DNA of 64,000 bases from Gracilaria domingensis (taxonomy: Eukaryota; Rhodophyta; Florideophyceae; Gracilariales; Gracilariaceae). A program made the translations under genes and the position numbers. The notes beneath the pieces were generated by a model. The model worked only from the letters and a program-made list of their open reading frames with translations. It was not told where the DNA came from and searched no databases. The stretch covers positions 239,641 to 303,640 of the forward strand of contig VCMS01000017.1 of the NCBI GenBank assembly GCA_022539475.1, written 5' to 3'. Positions 50,642 through 60,888 of this stretch are shown piece by piece (positions within the stretch are counted from its first letter, which is position 1; every line of letters starts with the position of its first letter).

Positions 50642-51742
50642 TCAAGTGTTTGTGATTGCAGGGACTGCACAGATGCTAAGGTCATATGGGGATGATCCCA
50701 TGTTCTTTGCTTCTTCCGGAAAAAAGACATTCATGGTGTTGTTAAAAGCAGCTCTCGCTAGTTCTTCCTCCTCAATTCCTTTCTCGGCAGCCACCACCTC
50801 ACATACTTGTCTTACCATACACGGTTCTGACCGTCCCTTGACCAGAGCATCTGGAGAGAATTTTTTTTTGTCCTTTGCCGGCCATTTGCTTTTGACATGG
50901 GACACCCCAGCATGAGTGGAACGGATCTGGCAGTATGGGCAATCCGTTTCAAGCATGATTCTATCGAGAGGAACAGCAGAGGCAACTTTCAAGTTTTCAC
51001 TGGTCTTCAAGGAACACCCATTTATTCCTATGTACAAGTCTAGACCGACGTATGACTGCATTTCTTGAATCGTTCCAGTAAAGGAATGAACAACACCCGC
51101 AGAAAACCTGGAGCGATGTTCTTCAATAACACGCAGGAAATCCCCTCGGGTGTTGCGATCGTGAAGGAACATCGGTAAGCCGGTTGCCTCAGCCAAGGAA
51201 AACTGGGCTACAAATCCCGGCAGTTGACGTTCTTCTGAACAGAATCGTGTACGGTCATAATCCAATCCACATTCTCCAATCGCGACTACTTTCTTTCCAC
51301 CGTTCCTTACCACTTCCAAGAGCTGATCGCAGTACTGTTGGGGGTCTGTCCCCATCTCTCCAACTCGAGTTGGATGCACTCCGACGGTTGAGAACAAGCA
51401 TGGGTTATTTTGGCAAATCTCTAGGGCTTCAGCAGATTGAGACAAAGTCCCGGCAGTGACCATGGTTCGCACGACTCCAGCAGAAGTTGCTCGGGTAAGT
51501 ACTTTACTCAAATCTGGTGGGTGTCGATTTGACCCATTGTAGTTTCCGGCAAACATACCGTCGGTTAGATTGGCGGCGATATCAATGAAATGCATACTGC
51601 CTCTCGCGTACGACGTAGACCTCTGGGTTTTAATCGTTCGATGTAACAGAGCACAAGATATTGGTAATGTCATAGAGACACACGCGAGCGTGTGCCAGCG
51701 AAGCCTTCGTTTGCAAGCAGGGAATGCGGTTAAGAGTGCCAT
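50642..51742 (-). CDS. TatD-family metal-dependent deoxyribonuclease (TATDN1-like)
   Basis: 366 residues from the first ATG. The catalytic part starts at MHFIDIAANLTDGMF. TATDN1-type proteins have this form instead of the DxHxH of bacterial TatD. Other motifs: VGVHPTRVGEM, AIGECGLDYDR (Glu ligand), MFLHDRNTRGDF (His ligand), GVVHSFTGT (His ligand) and LETDCPYCQIR (Asp ligand). About 60 residues before the domain are basic and Ser/Thr-rich and may target an organelle; the inner Met gives the bare enzyme. TatD proteins are 3'-5' exonucleases linked to DNA repair and apoptosis-like DNA breakdown. Confidence 0.92.
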   Translation of the reverse strand: MALLTAFPACKRRLRWHTLACVSMTLPISCALLHRTIKTQRSTSYARGSMHFIDIAANLTDGMFAGNYNGSNRHPPDLSKVLTRATSAGVVRTMVTAGTLSQSAEALEICQNNPCLFSTVGVHPTRVGEMGTDPQQYCDQLLEVVRNGGKKVVAIGECGLDYDRTRFCSEERQLPGFVAQFSLAEATGLPMFLHDRNTRGDFLRVIEEHRSRFSAGVVHSFTGTIQEMQSYVGLDLYIGINGCSLKTSENLKVASAVPLDRIMLETDCPYCQIRSTHAGVSHVKSKWPAKDKKKFSPDALVKGRSEPCMVRQVCEVVAAEKGIEEEELARAAFNNTMNVFFPEEAKNMGSSPYDLSICAVPAITNT

Positions 51743-52123
51743 ATTCAGGTTTTTTTTCCGCGCTGCCGGCCGGATCAATACACATAATCAACATGTTTCC
51801 GGCATGCAACATGAGTCAGTGAACCACCATCAGAGCCATGATGGCTCTCTATCTAAGTTTACAACGGATGGTACTACCACGATTACAGTAAGAAGATCTT
51901 AATGATGGGGTGTTTCTGAAACCAAAGCCTGTTCCCTTCTTGTACCAAATGAAGGATAATTGCTATGCTGGTGCAAAAGAAAATTAACACATCCATGGCC
52001 CTGCAGAGCATTAGAAAGTATGCTAGACCCGAACCCCTCATCTTAGGCGCAGAACGTAAGAGTTGGAGGGTGTGTGCAGAAGATATGAACAAAACCTTAC
52101 CTGTACCTCCCAATACAATGATT

Positions 52124-52549
52124 CTAGTCACCGGTTGGTTCATGGGGATCTCGTCTAGGAGTATCCTCCCAATAAGGAGTATCCAGTACCGGTGTCTCGC
52201 TTTTGGAACTACTAACATGGCTATTAAGCTCCAGTCTATCGCACTCTTCGTAAGTTTTCAGTCGACCGAGGCGTCCACGAATGGTAATCAACTTCGTTTT
52301 TGTCCTTCCCAAACATTGTCGAGTCTGCTCCATCAGTTCACTCGCATGCGGATCTAAAGTGACCGTTTCCAATACATTCGTTATCCGCTGCATTTCCGTG
52401 TCCAACTTACGCAGTTCAGTCTCCAGTGATAACTGTGAAACTTTAAGGCTATTAACAGACGCTTGCGTGTGTTTCGATACTGATTCCGAAGCCGATCGAA
52501 TGAGTTGGAGCACGGAATTCTGCAACGCTGAGCTCTCAGTCTGAGCCAT
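52124..52549 (-). CDS. Snapin/BLOC-1 subunit-like coiled-coil protein
   Basis: 141 residues. A continuous heptad coiled coil covers about residues 8-100. The order SVSKHTQASVNSLKVSQLSL, ELRKLDTEMQRITNVL, LDPHASELMEQTRQCL and ITIRGRLGRLKT follows the snapin pattern (SQ-x-LR, L-x-L-x-I, LDPY-x-x-KL, R-L-x-x-L). The tail is acidic and Pro-rich. Snapin is a subunit of the BLOC-1/BORC complexes that position lysosome-related organelles. Coiled coils align easily by chance, so the family call is moderate. Confidence 0.55.
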   Translation of the reverse strand: MAQTESSALQNSVLQLIRSASESVSKHTQASVNSLKVSQLSLETELRKLDTEMQRITNVLETVTLDPHASELMEQTRQCLGRTKTKLITIRGRLGRLKTYEECDRLELNSHVSSSKSETPVLDTPYWEDTPRRDPHEPTGD

Positions 52550-52895
52550 TTAGCAAATAGGCTTCAGTTCCCTACACAGGGCGCCTGAAATCCTCCTCTT
52601 GGACAAAGTGGGGAGCAAGTCGAAGTGCGGAAACGAAAGATCTGGTCGAGCTGCAACGTCCTTAAGTTTATAAGTTTGCGAAAGCACGAGCGATAGTATT
52701 AAACAGTTAATGGAAGTATGAACAAGGGGATAGGAGTGGGATTCCCAGTGCTTTATTCGTTTGCCTTCAATAAGCGACACGATTGAAATCCAAATACACT
52801 TCAACGCCACGGCTTCGACGGTCTCATACCTTTCGTAGATATCTACGCCGTGAAGGACTGTCCTGGCAAAATCTATGAAAACAATCTTTTTTAGG

Positions 52896-53233
52896 CCTTT
52901 TTTGCGGCGTCATTGACCTGTGCAAAGAAGAAAGTCTTGCCACCGATGCCGCTTTTGTTTCCACATGGAAAGCTGGGGCAAGACTTCTCTGCGAGGTAGG
53001 AGGGCTCGTTTTTACTCGTACATGTTCTGAAGGCGCACGCCCTCGTATTCTTCACGTTTCAAGAGCGACAGTTCTTGAAGCAAAGGCGGATATATTGCGT
53101 GTGCTCATGGTGAGCGTCTATAAGTTGTTGAGGTGAAGGCCCTCGCTCAGGCACCAGCACAAAAACGTCAATACGAAGTAATATACAAGGAACACGAGGA
53201 ACGGAAACAGCGGAAATCATCACAGCGACTCTG
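52896..53233 (+). CDS. Possible spliced gene end, unknown
   Basis: Coding-like segments that join at plausible GT-AG sites. One reads GVIDLCKEESLATDAAFVST and on to LLCE before GTAGGA. A second starts after TTCTGAAG with ARPRILHVSRATVLEAKAD. The third starts after GAAG near 53140 and ends KEHEERKQRKSSQRL then stop at 53233. The 5' end is unresolved (a poly-T run near 52890 breaks the frame). No family recognised. Confidence 0.3.
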
Positions 53234-53271
53234 AATTCTATATCAAGCTGCTATCAGGCATTCGAAACAAG

Positions 53272-54012
53272 ATGCAACAAAGCTCAAATTGTCCCTGGAC
53301 CACTCTTGGGGTCAAGAAGACAGCTTCCACCGAGCAGATACAGGATGCGTATCGGAAAATGGCGCTCAAGTACGTTTCAACCGCGTGCATTACGTATCTT
53401 TGCAAACAGTAACGACCATAAGGGCATTGATGAAGCTGTGTACTAACAAATTTAGACAGATACCATCCTGACTTGAACAAAGGATGCGAAGTATCCAGTC
53501 GAAGATTTTTAGAAGCTAAAGAGGCATTTGAACATCTGAAAGAGATAAAAGACTCCGCACGTATAGGAAACTCGCATCCAACTTACCGAAGTAATTCAGA
53601 ATACCGACGGAATCGTTATTCTGGCACCAGGTATCAGAGACCAACAGGAGATCAATTCTACGGATTCAGACGTGATGGGGCTGGGAGGAACCGGTTTAAT
53701 GGAAGCTACGAAACCGGATATCAGGCAAACGAATGGATCCGGCGCAACGCAGATAGTGAAGGGTTTGCCTCCGTGCAAAGACGTCTGCGGCTTTTAGAAC
53801 GCACCGGCGCTGGTGTAGCTGTGTTGTTCTTTGGCATCACCTTAACGTTTGCTGCGGTGGGTACCGAAGTAGTATGGAAACTCAGCAATAAGGGAAAGTC
53901 TTTTGATGATCTTATGAAAGATCTAGACCAGCGAGAGCTGAACAAAGACAGAAGGGAGCGGAGAAGAAGAATGACGAAAGTTCCGGACGACGCTGAGGAC
54001 AAGCCCTCATGA
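53272..54012 (+). CDS. J-domain protein with C-terminal membrane anchor
   Basis: Two exons, 53272-53369 and 53460-54012; product 216 residues. The splice rebuilds the J-domain: CPWTTLGVKKTASTEQIQDA, YRKMALK, then YHPDLNKG with the diagnostic HPD across the junction. The 90-bp intron starts GTACGT, has a perfect TACTAAC branch-point word at 53441, and ends ACAG. An Arg/Tyr/Gly-rich linker (about 75-130) precedes one hydrophobic segment (about 150-170, GVAVLFFGITLTFAAVG) and a charged tail. J-proteins stimulate Hsp70 ATPase; the anchor suggests work at an organelle or ER membrane. Confidence 0.82.
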
Positions 54013-54279
54013 CTTACATGACTTACATGCTAATCGTTTCGGTGACAGGTATGTGCAGAGGAGCAAATGGTCAACTATATTATAAGAGTTACGTGGGATA
54101 ACCGTTAATCAAAAGTAGGACAACTTGTGTAGAAAGAATCTTTGTGCAGAGCTCATCTGATGCAGCTCTGTATGAAGACGGTAATGCTCTGGTCTCGGCG
54201 GCCAAAGTTTGGTGTTACTGCTCAGTCAAAAGTCCGAAACGAAGCAGACTTCGTAGAGTACCAGAGACTGGCTCAAACG

Positions 54280-54594
54280 TTATATCCCAGCAATTTCGGA
54301 GTCCTCTTCACAAGATTTCACTCCGGCCAAGGTTTTGATGACATCACATGTATGACTTTCGCCCTTGATAATAAGTACTTGAAGATTATGATGCGTTCTC
54401 TCAACATTACCAGTCCAGTCAGTGAAAGCGCTTGAACCACGATGGTCTATCTGTCTTGCCACTTGATGAAGATCGTAACTTTTGTGAACAGAGGCGATGT
54501 AGGTTGAGTAGTACTCTGAAAGCTCTTTAACAGTCTGAGACATAGCGGCGGGGGATAACAGGGTGGCAAGCAAAAGCATGGCAATAGATTTCAT
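54280..54594 (-). CDS. Small secreted I9-like protein, paralogue of the protein at 21019
   Basis: 104 residues. Signal peptide MKSIAMLLLATLLSPAAMS. The mature part aligns from end to end with the protein at 21019-21330: YSTYIASVHKSYD against YFTFIASVKAGYN; SSAFTDWTGNV against SASFNDWFGSV; TCDVIKTLAGVKSCEEDSEI against TCDIIQQVPGVKVCQVDAEV. Both keep two Cys. The pattern is that of the subtilisin propeptide/inhibitor I9 fold without an attached protease. Role as protease inhibitor or cell-wall protein is inference. Confidence 0.75.
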   Translation of the reverse strand: MKSIAMLLLATLLSPAAMSQTVKELSEYYSTYIASVHKSYDLHQVARQIDHRGSSAFTDWTGNVERTHHNLQVLIIKGESHTCDVIKTLAGVKSCEEDSEIAGI

Positions 54595-55065
54595 GGCTTA
54601 CGAAGTGCTCTGCAACAGAAATATATGGCAACGAAGAATACTCGAAGAACAAGTTTATAAAGGCGGACACATCAGGAAGAACTTTTGGCAATAGTGAATG
54701 GGATGTGTAAGCTATGGGAGTCGTTTGTTAAATCTTTCTGAAGACACAAGGACTAAAGCTGACAATTATTCTTATGACCTCAAATTCCACCTCAGGAAAT
54801 CAAAATGTTGAGAAAGGTGTGAGCGACGTGTAGCTCACAAATAGTCCTCGAAGCATAGAACTGTGCGTTCTGTTTAACTTCGTTGTCCTGTTCAATTTCA
54901 CAGTTTCCTTGAATTAGCACTGCCTTTGAATTCATTACTGGCAAAGGAAGTGCTCCGAGAGCGCCTTTGGACAAACGGTTTCCATATGTTTCTTTGGCTG
55001 AACTACGCCATGTACCATACCGACCTAAGCCTTTCATAGAAGTGAAGTGCTAAGTGCAAAGTCAC

Positions 55066-55197
55066 CCAATGAAGGTAGGAGACATGCTAAGCAAATGGCC
55101 GGAAAGAGCGCTGAGAATTCTGGTGATAGAGTGTTTATTTCAACAGAAACGCTCTGAAGTAAGTAGGGGTCAGACTTATGTCCCCGTATTAGAGAGG
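55066..55197 (+). mobile_element. Diverged LINE 3' end
   Basis: Translated, KVGDMLSKWPERALRILVIE and CLFQQKRSEV align with SVADIIRKWPDRVPGFLVKE and RFFQQKRSAV of the 45-kb copy. The DNA keeps TTTCAACAGAAACGCTCTG and CCCGTATTAGAGAG. The terminal stop is lost and the GA tail is short. Confidence 0.7.
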
Positions 55198-55674
55198 GAT
55201 GGAGAGAAGTCGCTCATACGACGAAAAAGACGGCCTGGACCGGTCTCCCCTCTTCTTCTCATTGGGGACAACCGTTCCCAATTAGGATTCCAGTCCCAAG
55301 CATGCATGCTGGGTTTAATCCAGGCGCGCAGAAGATATCCTTTCCCACGGAAATGAGAAGGAGCTTCTTCATCTAGTGAACCCCTGAAACGCATTGAAGT
55401 ACGTGTAACCATTTTGGTGTGTACTCATGAACCAGATATCGAGCAATTGGAAGTTTGTGGTAGGACACAGGTGAATTTTATCTCATCTACTCCGCTCAGT
55501 AAGGCTAGAACGAACGGGTGGATGAACGCTTCAACGCCTGCGTGAAAATAGTCGCACGAATCGTGCACGACCGAAACGACGTTCTCCAGATACAGCCTAA
55601 TGGGTCCTACTCGTAAACAAGGCGGACGAATAATTTGGCAGCTTATGGTTCCAAACGGATATGTACGGTACATA

Positions 55675-55715
55675 GGCTGACAAAGGCAGTACGTGATATA
55701 CTGCCTTTGACAGCC
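55675..55715. repeat. 17-bp hairpin with one mismatch
   Basis: Arms 55675-55691 and 55699-55715, 7-base loop CGTGATA. Confidence 0.85.
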
Positions 55716-57269
55716 ATTAGACCTAGTGAAAGAGAAAATCTCAGGACCCACTACATCACAGGTTCCTTCTTTCTGTGGAGCTCAATATTCTATTTGCGAA
55801 CTGAAGCAAAACTATCTCGAGAGAGGTTTATTTCCGCAGAACGGTAAAGAATATTATTCTGTGGCTTGCTCATTACGCTTTGAAGACCATCGGACGGCAA
55901 ATCAGCGCATTGGTGTAGTGCAGGTGCACAGAGCCGCATATCTTCGCTTCTCAGGAGGGAGCGGCTTTCGAGACAGGCATTCTATACAGCTCCAGAAGTC
56001 GTGGACCGAAGGCATTTATCTGTGGACGAACACCGGTCAACGTCAGCCTCAAGCGAACGTAGGATACGCTCGGACATCTCTACATGACTTTCGGAGTACA
56101 CGTACAGCATGCACGCTAGCCTAGTTCCTTCGTACAATTTCTGCAGACATGTTTCTGCTAAAACATTCTGTCACCAGGATAGTTTAACTTCTCTTCCTAA
56201 AGCCAACACTCTTCAAAGGCTATCCAACCTAACATTTCTTTTTATTGTCTCCAATTAAAAGCAGCAATGCCCTTCAGAAGGAATTTCCACTAGTGGAAAG
56301 ATATTCTTAGCATCATAACACTGATGGGTGTCAAAACCATTACATACGAATCTCTCGAAAGCCTTTGAAGCCTCAAACGAAACATCTAGTCCCAAGAATA
56401 ACAGCAGGTTTGTAGCAAGCTTCGAATGACAACGCAGGTCACCTTACTACCTTTCTCGACTTCTTCCCCATATCGTGGGAGGATATGATACACGACTAGT
56501 CTCGAAGGAACTCTCGCGACTGCAGAATGGCTCCTGTTCTCGCCACGGACACATCCCGGAAAGAGAACTCACCGGCTTCGAGGGAACAAACGCTTCTGTT
56601 TTAGCGCACGGGGCCTTCGTGCGTCGTTCATTGGACCAAACAAGACATCTCGGAGCGGAACGTCATGTTTTTCTCTCACATCCAGAGCAGTTCCCAGAGA
56701 CTGATATTCATATGTTGCCCTTATCCACAAAAAAAAGAAGTTCTCTTAAGTGGGAAGAACCAGAATGCTCTTGATTATACACGATGGAACCTTTGACTGT
56801 GACATAGACTGCAACTGTTCCTCGCAACATCCCACACAGCGAATTCTTGGGGATTTGCAGTCTTTTGCTTTACACAAGATAGATACTTACCAGCCACACG
56901 TTGCGGATCGTCGCCCGTAGGGCATCGGGTTCGGAGTTTGCTTGATACCCGTTACCCTTGTAGCAATAGAAAAGGAGTGGCAACCACCACTGCGAGCCTT
57001 GGCTCGTATCTTTTAACCTTTGAGCCTGTGACAGAGGCATAAATACAGAATGAAGCAAATTGCACAAACACATTTCGCGCTGGAGGGAATTGAAGTGACA
57101 AACACAACGAAGCTCCGGTTTCAACGCTCAAACATTGTCTCGTGGCGTCTCGTGGCGTCTTGCTCCCAAATTTCCTTTCCAAAACGCATGCAGAAGTGGA
57201 GACCACAAGGTTCTATCTTGGGCCTGTTACTGAGTACCAGTGCTTAGACTGTGATGGTGAGAAACTGGC

Positions 57270-58241
57270 ATGATCAACGGCGAAACAACAAGAATGACAA
57301 GAAGAATAGCTGCCTCACAAGAGCGCATTATGTTTCCTGCATGGAATATCGCCGGGTCACCTGAAGAAGACGAAGAACAATCACGACGCCCGTACCGCCG
57401 CCGACGCATGTCAACGTCGCGCTGTGTATCGCAAGTGACCTTGCTTCTGGTAGTCATGACTGGGGCGGGAATAGTATACCATCGGTTTCAAATCGGCAGC
57501 GATGCGGCGCTGGGGGCTGACTTATCTCAGGCTGATCTGCACGCACTTAATATGAGCAAGTTGCAGCCTGTTCCCATGTCCCAAGATAATCCCTGGCGCG
57601 GAGCCGGCAGAAGATTACGCCACGATGTAATCCGATCTGTCCCAGGATGTGGTGGCACGTTTCGCAGAGCTGTTGCACATGGTGATCAAGTGCAAGTCCG
57701 ATATGCCATGTGGCGGGATGACAGAATCATCGATTCTTCGTCGAGTAGTGTGAATGTCATAGCAGGAAGCAGCCAGATACCGCGGAAGCTGGACTCAGCG
57801 CTAACAGGTCTCTGTGCGGGGGAAGCAGTTCGTGTACGTGTGGCAGAAACAGAAACTCTGCTCTTGGTGGAAAAGGTAGGGAAGCTCACAGAGAATGAGC
57901 GCGAGGAAGAATTGGACTCGCTTGCGCGCAGCATAACAGCATTACCTGCGCGCCGCGGACATGACTGTCGCTCGGAATGTGCTCGCCAGGGAATGCAATG
58001 TGCTCAGCATGCCTTAGCGTTGGTGAACAACTGCCCGCGACTCCGTGAGGCTTTTGGATGCGAGCAGTGCGAAACAGCTGCAGTGGGCTCGGCAGGCGCC
58101 GACATGCCAGCATTTGTGGTGCGTTCAGCACCGCGTGGACATGCGAGAGGGGCGTGTCTGGTGTCGCCGCGCGTGGACATGTCGCGATGTGAAGCGCGCT
58201 ACGCACACACCCGACGTCTGTGCTCGTGCGTTCCAGCGTGA
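57270..58241 (+). CDS. Membrane-anchored FKBP-like protein with Cys-rich C-terminal domain
   Basis: 323 residues. A basic N-terminus with a single membrane segment (about 54-70, VTLLLVVMTGAGIVY) suggests a type II protein. Residues about 135-215 follow the FKBP pattern: GDQVQVRYAMWRDDRIIDSS, then a-x-IPRKLDSALTGLCAGEAV. Several active-site aromatics are absent, so isomerase activity is doubtful. The last 95 residues are Cys-rich (C-x3-C-x5-C, NNCPRLREAFGCEQC, PAF, RLCSC). This resembles the Cys motif at the end of GT18/MGAT5-type glycosyltransferases and some algal secreted proteins. Likely a Golgi or ER luminal protein; substrate unknown. Confidence 0.7.
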   Translation: MINGETTRMTRRIAASQERIMFPAWNIAGSPEEDEEQSRRPYRRRRMSTSRCVSQVTLLLVVMTGAGIVYHRFQIGSDAALGADLSQADLHALNMSKLQPVPMSQDNPWRGAGRRLRHDVIRSVPGCGGTFRRAVAHGDQVQVRYAMWRDDRIIDSSSSSVNVIAGSSQIPRKLDSALTGLCAGEAVRVRVAETETLLLVEKVGKLTENEREEELDSLARSITALPARRGHDCRSECARQGMQCAQHALALVNNCPRLREAFGCEQCETAAVGSAGADMPAFVVRSAPRGHARGACLVSPRVDMSRCEARYAHTRRLCSCVPA

Positions 58242-59025
58242 AACGTGACTGTGTTTTAGATTTGCGTTCAAGAGCGTCCCAAGAATCGCTTAAGCGTTCG
58301 AACTATGGAACTCACACATGCTTGGACAGCTCCGAAGGTCGAGAAGAGCATCGGAAGTGTCGAGGCATGTGGGAGACCACCAGCTTGAATGCTGTTGGCA
58401 CATATTGTTGACCTCCTGATCGCACTACCACACAGCTGAGGTAATAGGGCTAACCCCGTGCTATATCCCCCAGGACCAAGGAGATTACATCATCCGTAGG
58501 GGTTTGATCAATGCAATTTTTGTGGAGTATGTCCTCCTGCTTAACAAGAAGCCAGCTTTATCTCAATACATAAAATTGCTCTCTCTGCTTCGTGATGGGT
58601 CGTGTTTGCTTGGATTAAAACGTAAGTACTGGCAGCGCGAAGGAGAAGAACTATTCATTCCTCTCTTTGCCTATCTCTAAACGATTGTGAAGCAAGGCTT
58701 GCTGCCGGAGGCTTAACATCTGCAATGAAAGAGGGCCTCAACCTATTACGATGCGAGGTCCAACACAGCTCATGCAAGAACCCTTTATCAGGCGAAGTAC
58801 ACATTTACGCACGGAATGACTGCCGTCGAGTTGCGAACTCGCTCGCATGGGGTGCAAGGTAGCTAGGGAAACTTTTGCGAAGCAGACTTTGCTTTTTGTG
58901 TTGTTAATATATCTGTATTCGAGGTGAATGAATAGGATGTTCTGCGACATCATAGTAACGTCATAAATACTGGAGCTTGAATGTTTCTATCCACAAGGCG
59001 TCGCCAAACGTCGTGGTCTTCCACA
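58242..59025. other. Intergenic, nothing recognised
   Basis: 3' flanks of two convergent genes. No repeat or RNA gene seen. Confidence 0.45.
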
Positions 59026-60888
59026 TTACGACTTTCTTTGAAACGAGTTCAGTAACACCCATGTGGTGCTGTTGTGCCGGATACCTAGGACAGTTTCTAG
59101 CCGAGAAAAGAGCCGTCCTGAGGTCGTTTCGATCCTATATGCCGCATAGTCTGTTGCATTCAAAAGCGTCCCAAGAACCGGGACAGAGAGCATAGTAGGC
59201 TCAGCGTGACCGACTGAGTATGTCTGGACATCAATATCAACAATAACTTCGTCTTTCACTCTTGCCCCATAGTTCTTCAAGAAATGTCTGGCCTTAGCTT
59301 CTGAAGACTCCGGAGAAAAAACGCCTTGCTTTGAATGAAAGACTTTAAGCCCAGTTTTGTCTTCTTTTCTGGAGAGCTTCGTTTTGGGTGCTCTTCTTCC
59401 TGACACAATAGCCTTTTCCAGCTTGCGAACCGTTCTGCTTTGGCGGAAAACTGCTCTGGCATTCTGATGAATATCGGTTTCATTCACGGCGGCGTTCGCT
59501 TGAGTAACACCAACAGTTGTAATCACAATTGCAGAACATGTCACGGCTGTTGGCAAAGAAATACCACTGGTAGCCATCAGGAACATTCCTGCCCCAAGAA
59601 TTGCCCCCCCCTTCTGGAGCACATGACTAGGCTTCCCTGCCTCAATCACTTCAACATTTTGAAGCTTGCTTCTATCGTTTCCATTTCTTCCTGAAACACT
59701 AAGCTTTGTTCTCATACGATTCGCAGCAGGAGAATGCGGTAACTTAATATGTTCTGAACCGCTTTTACTTTGAAGGGAGCTATCTTTCCTTGGGACCAGA
59801 GATACTCTGCTTCGACGACCAGTTACTTCTGATGATCTTGAGGAAAGTGGGGGAAGCTTATCCAGAAACGCGAAGCCTGTTCGAAGACTCCTAAGAACAT
59901 GAGAACCTTTCGTTTTCAACGGATCAGACTCACTTTCCATGGCTCCCCAATGACCAATGGCTTTTAGTCCGCCATATCCCGCACTTACAAATCTTGAGGC
60001 TCCCTGAATCAGTTCAGGGGTGACATTCTCAAAAACACTAAACGTCGTGGTAACACCTCGAGAGGCAAACGTAAGAGTTTGTGCCCATGGACCACCTGCT
60101 TTTCCGCTTAGATACTCTTTCACATACTCCACACGCTCACGTCTGTTTTCACGAAGCTTGCGCGCATCCGACATGGCTGCAGCCTGCCACTGGAATGATT
60201 TCAGAGGGTTCCATCCGTGCTCAATCATCTGCTGAGTGGTGCGCTTCGCAGAGGAGAAATCAAGAGCAGGAAACGCTCTCTCGCCAGCTTCGAGAATTGA
60301 GTACATTGTACTCCCGGCAGTAGCAAACATGCTAAACAGAAGTGACTGAGTCGCCAAAGAAATGGTTTCCATAGTACGGTCTAGTGAGCCACGCACCGCG
60401 ATGTAATTTGATGCTACGGCTTTTCCCAGGGTACTCTTGGGAACAAAACTGTTATCCGTATCGTCCGATGAACCAATGGCTTGAACCGCATTGTATTCCA
60501 GGTTTGACTCAGAGTCATGGCTAGCGTCAGAAGCTGGTTCAATGTTGACTGAAGGTTGATTGGATAGGTCATCATTGTGTCTCGTCTTCACCTTCACAAA
60601 TGAACGGAAGAATGAATAGAGGTTATCTAAGTCTGACTTGATGATATGTAAGCCGATGGTTTGAGAGATTTGCGCTGAAAGATCAGCAACAGTTGGTTCG
60701 CGTTTTTGTGTGTGAGACGCGCGTGGTCGAGGCCTTGCTCTCTTCTTCTTTGGGCGTTGAGCCCTTGACACACTAGAAACACGAGGTGGACGAGAGGTAC
60801 AGCATGTTGTATTCAGAATGTTTAGCGCTGACGAGCGATTCAGGTCGACATGTCGGAGTGGAAGGGGTTCAGAAAAGGCATAATACAT
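59026..60888 (-). CDS. Unknown 620-residue protein
   Basis: Uninterrupted ATG-started frame of 620 codons on the minus strand. I recognise no family. The N-terminus is basic (PKKKRARPRPR, a possible nuclear signal or part of a transit peptide). It is followed by an acidic Ser/Asp region, a helical region (about 160-330) with weak hydrophobic stretches (LATQSLLFSMFATAGSTM), a basic Ser-rich part, a hydrophobic segment near 440-480 (GGAILGAGMFLMATSGISL, then CSAIVITTVGV) and a mixed C-terminal domain. The composition suggests a membrane-associated protein. Length and codon use support a real gene. Confidence 0.65.
   Translation of the reverse strand: MYYAFSEPLPLRHVDLNRSSALNILNTTCCTSRPPRVSSVSRAQRPKKKRARPRPRASHTQKREPTVADLSAQISQTIGLHIIKSDLDNLYSFFRSFVKVKTRHNDDLSNQPSVNIEPASDASHDSESNLEYNAVQAIGSSDDTDNSFVPKSTLGKAVASNYIAVRGSLDRTMETISLATQSLLFSMFATAGSTMYSILEAGERAFPALDFSSAKRTTQQMIEHGWNPLKSFQWQAAAMSDARKLRENRRERVEYVKEYLSGKAGGPWAQTLTFASRGVTTTFSVFENVTPELIQGASRFVSAGYGGLKAIGHWGAMESESDPLKTKGSHVLRSLRTGFAFLDKLPPLSSRSSEVTGRRSRVSLVPRKDSSLQSKSGSEHIKLPHSPAANRMRTKLSVSGRNGNDRSKLQNVEVIEAGKPSHVLQKGGAILGAGMFLMATSGISLPTAVTCSAIVITTVGVTQANAAVNETDIHQNARAVFRQSRTVRKLEKAIVSGRRAPKTKLSRKEDKTGLKVFHSKQGVFSPESSEAKARHFLKNYGARVKDEVIVDIDVQTYSVGHAEPTMLSVPVLGTLLNATDYAAYRIETTSGRLFSRLETVLGIRHNSTTWVLLNSFQRKS

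Larger units (their letters stand above)
54595..57269. other. Intergenic with LINE remnant and hairpin
   Basis: 2.7 kb without a supported gene. A LINE 3' remnant lies at 55066-55197 and a hairpin at 55675-55715. An open stretch from 55726 (132 codons) and one at 56475-56774 (no ATG start) have no recognisable similarity and may be pseudogene debris. Confidence 0.45.
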
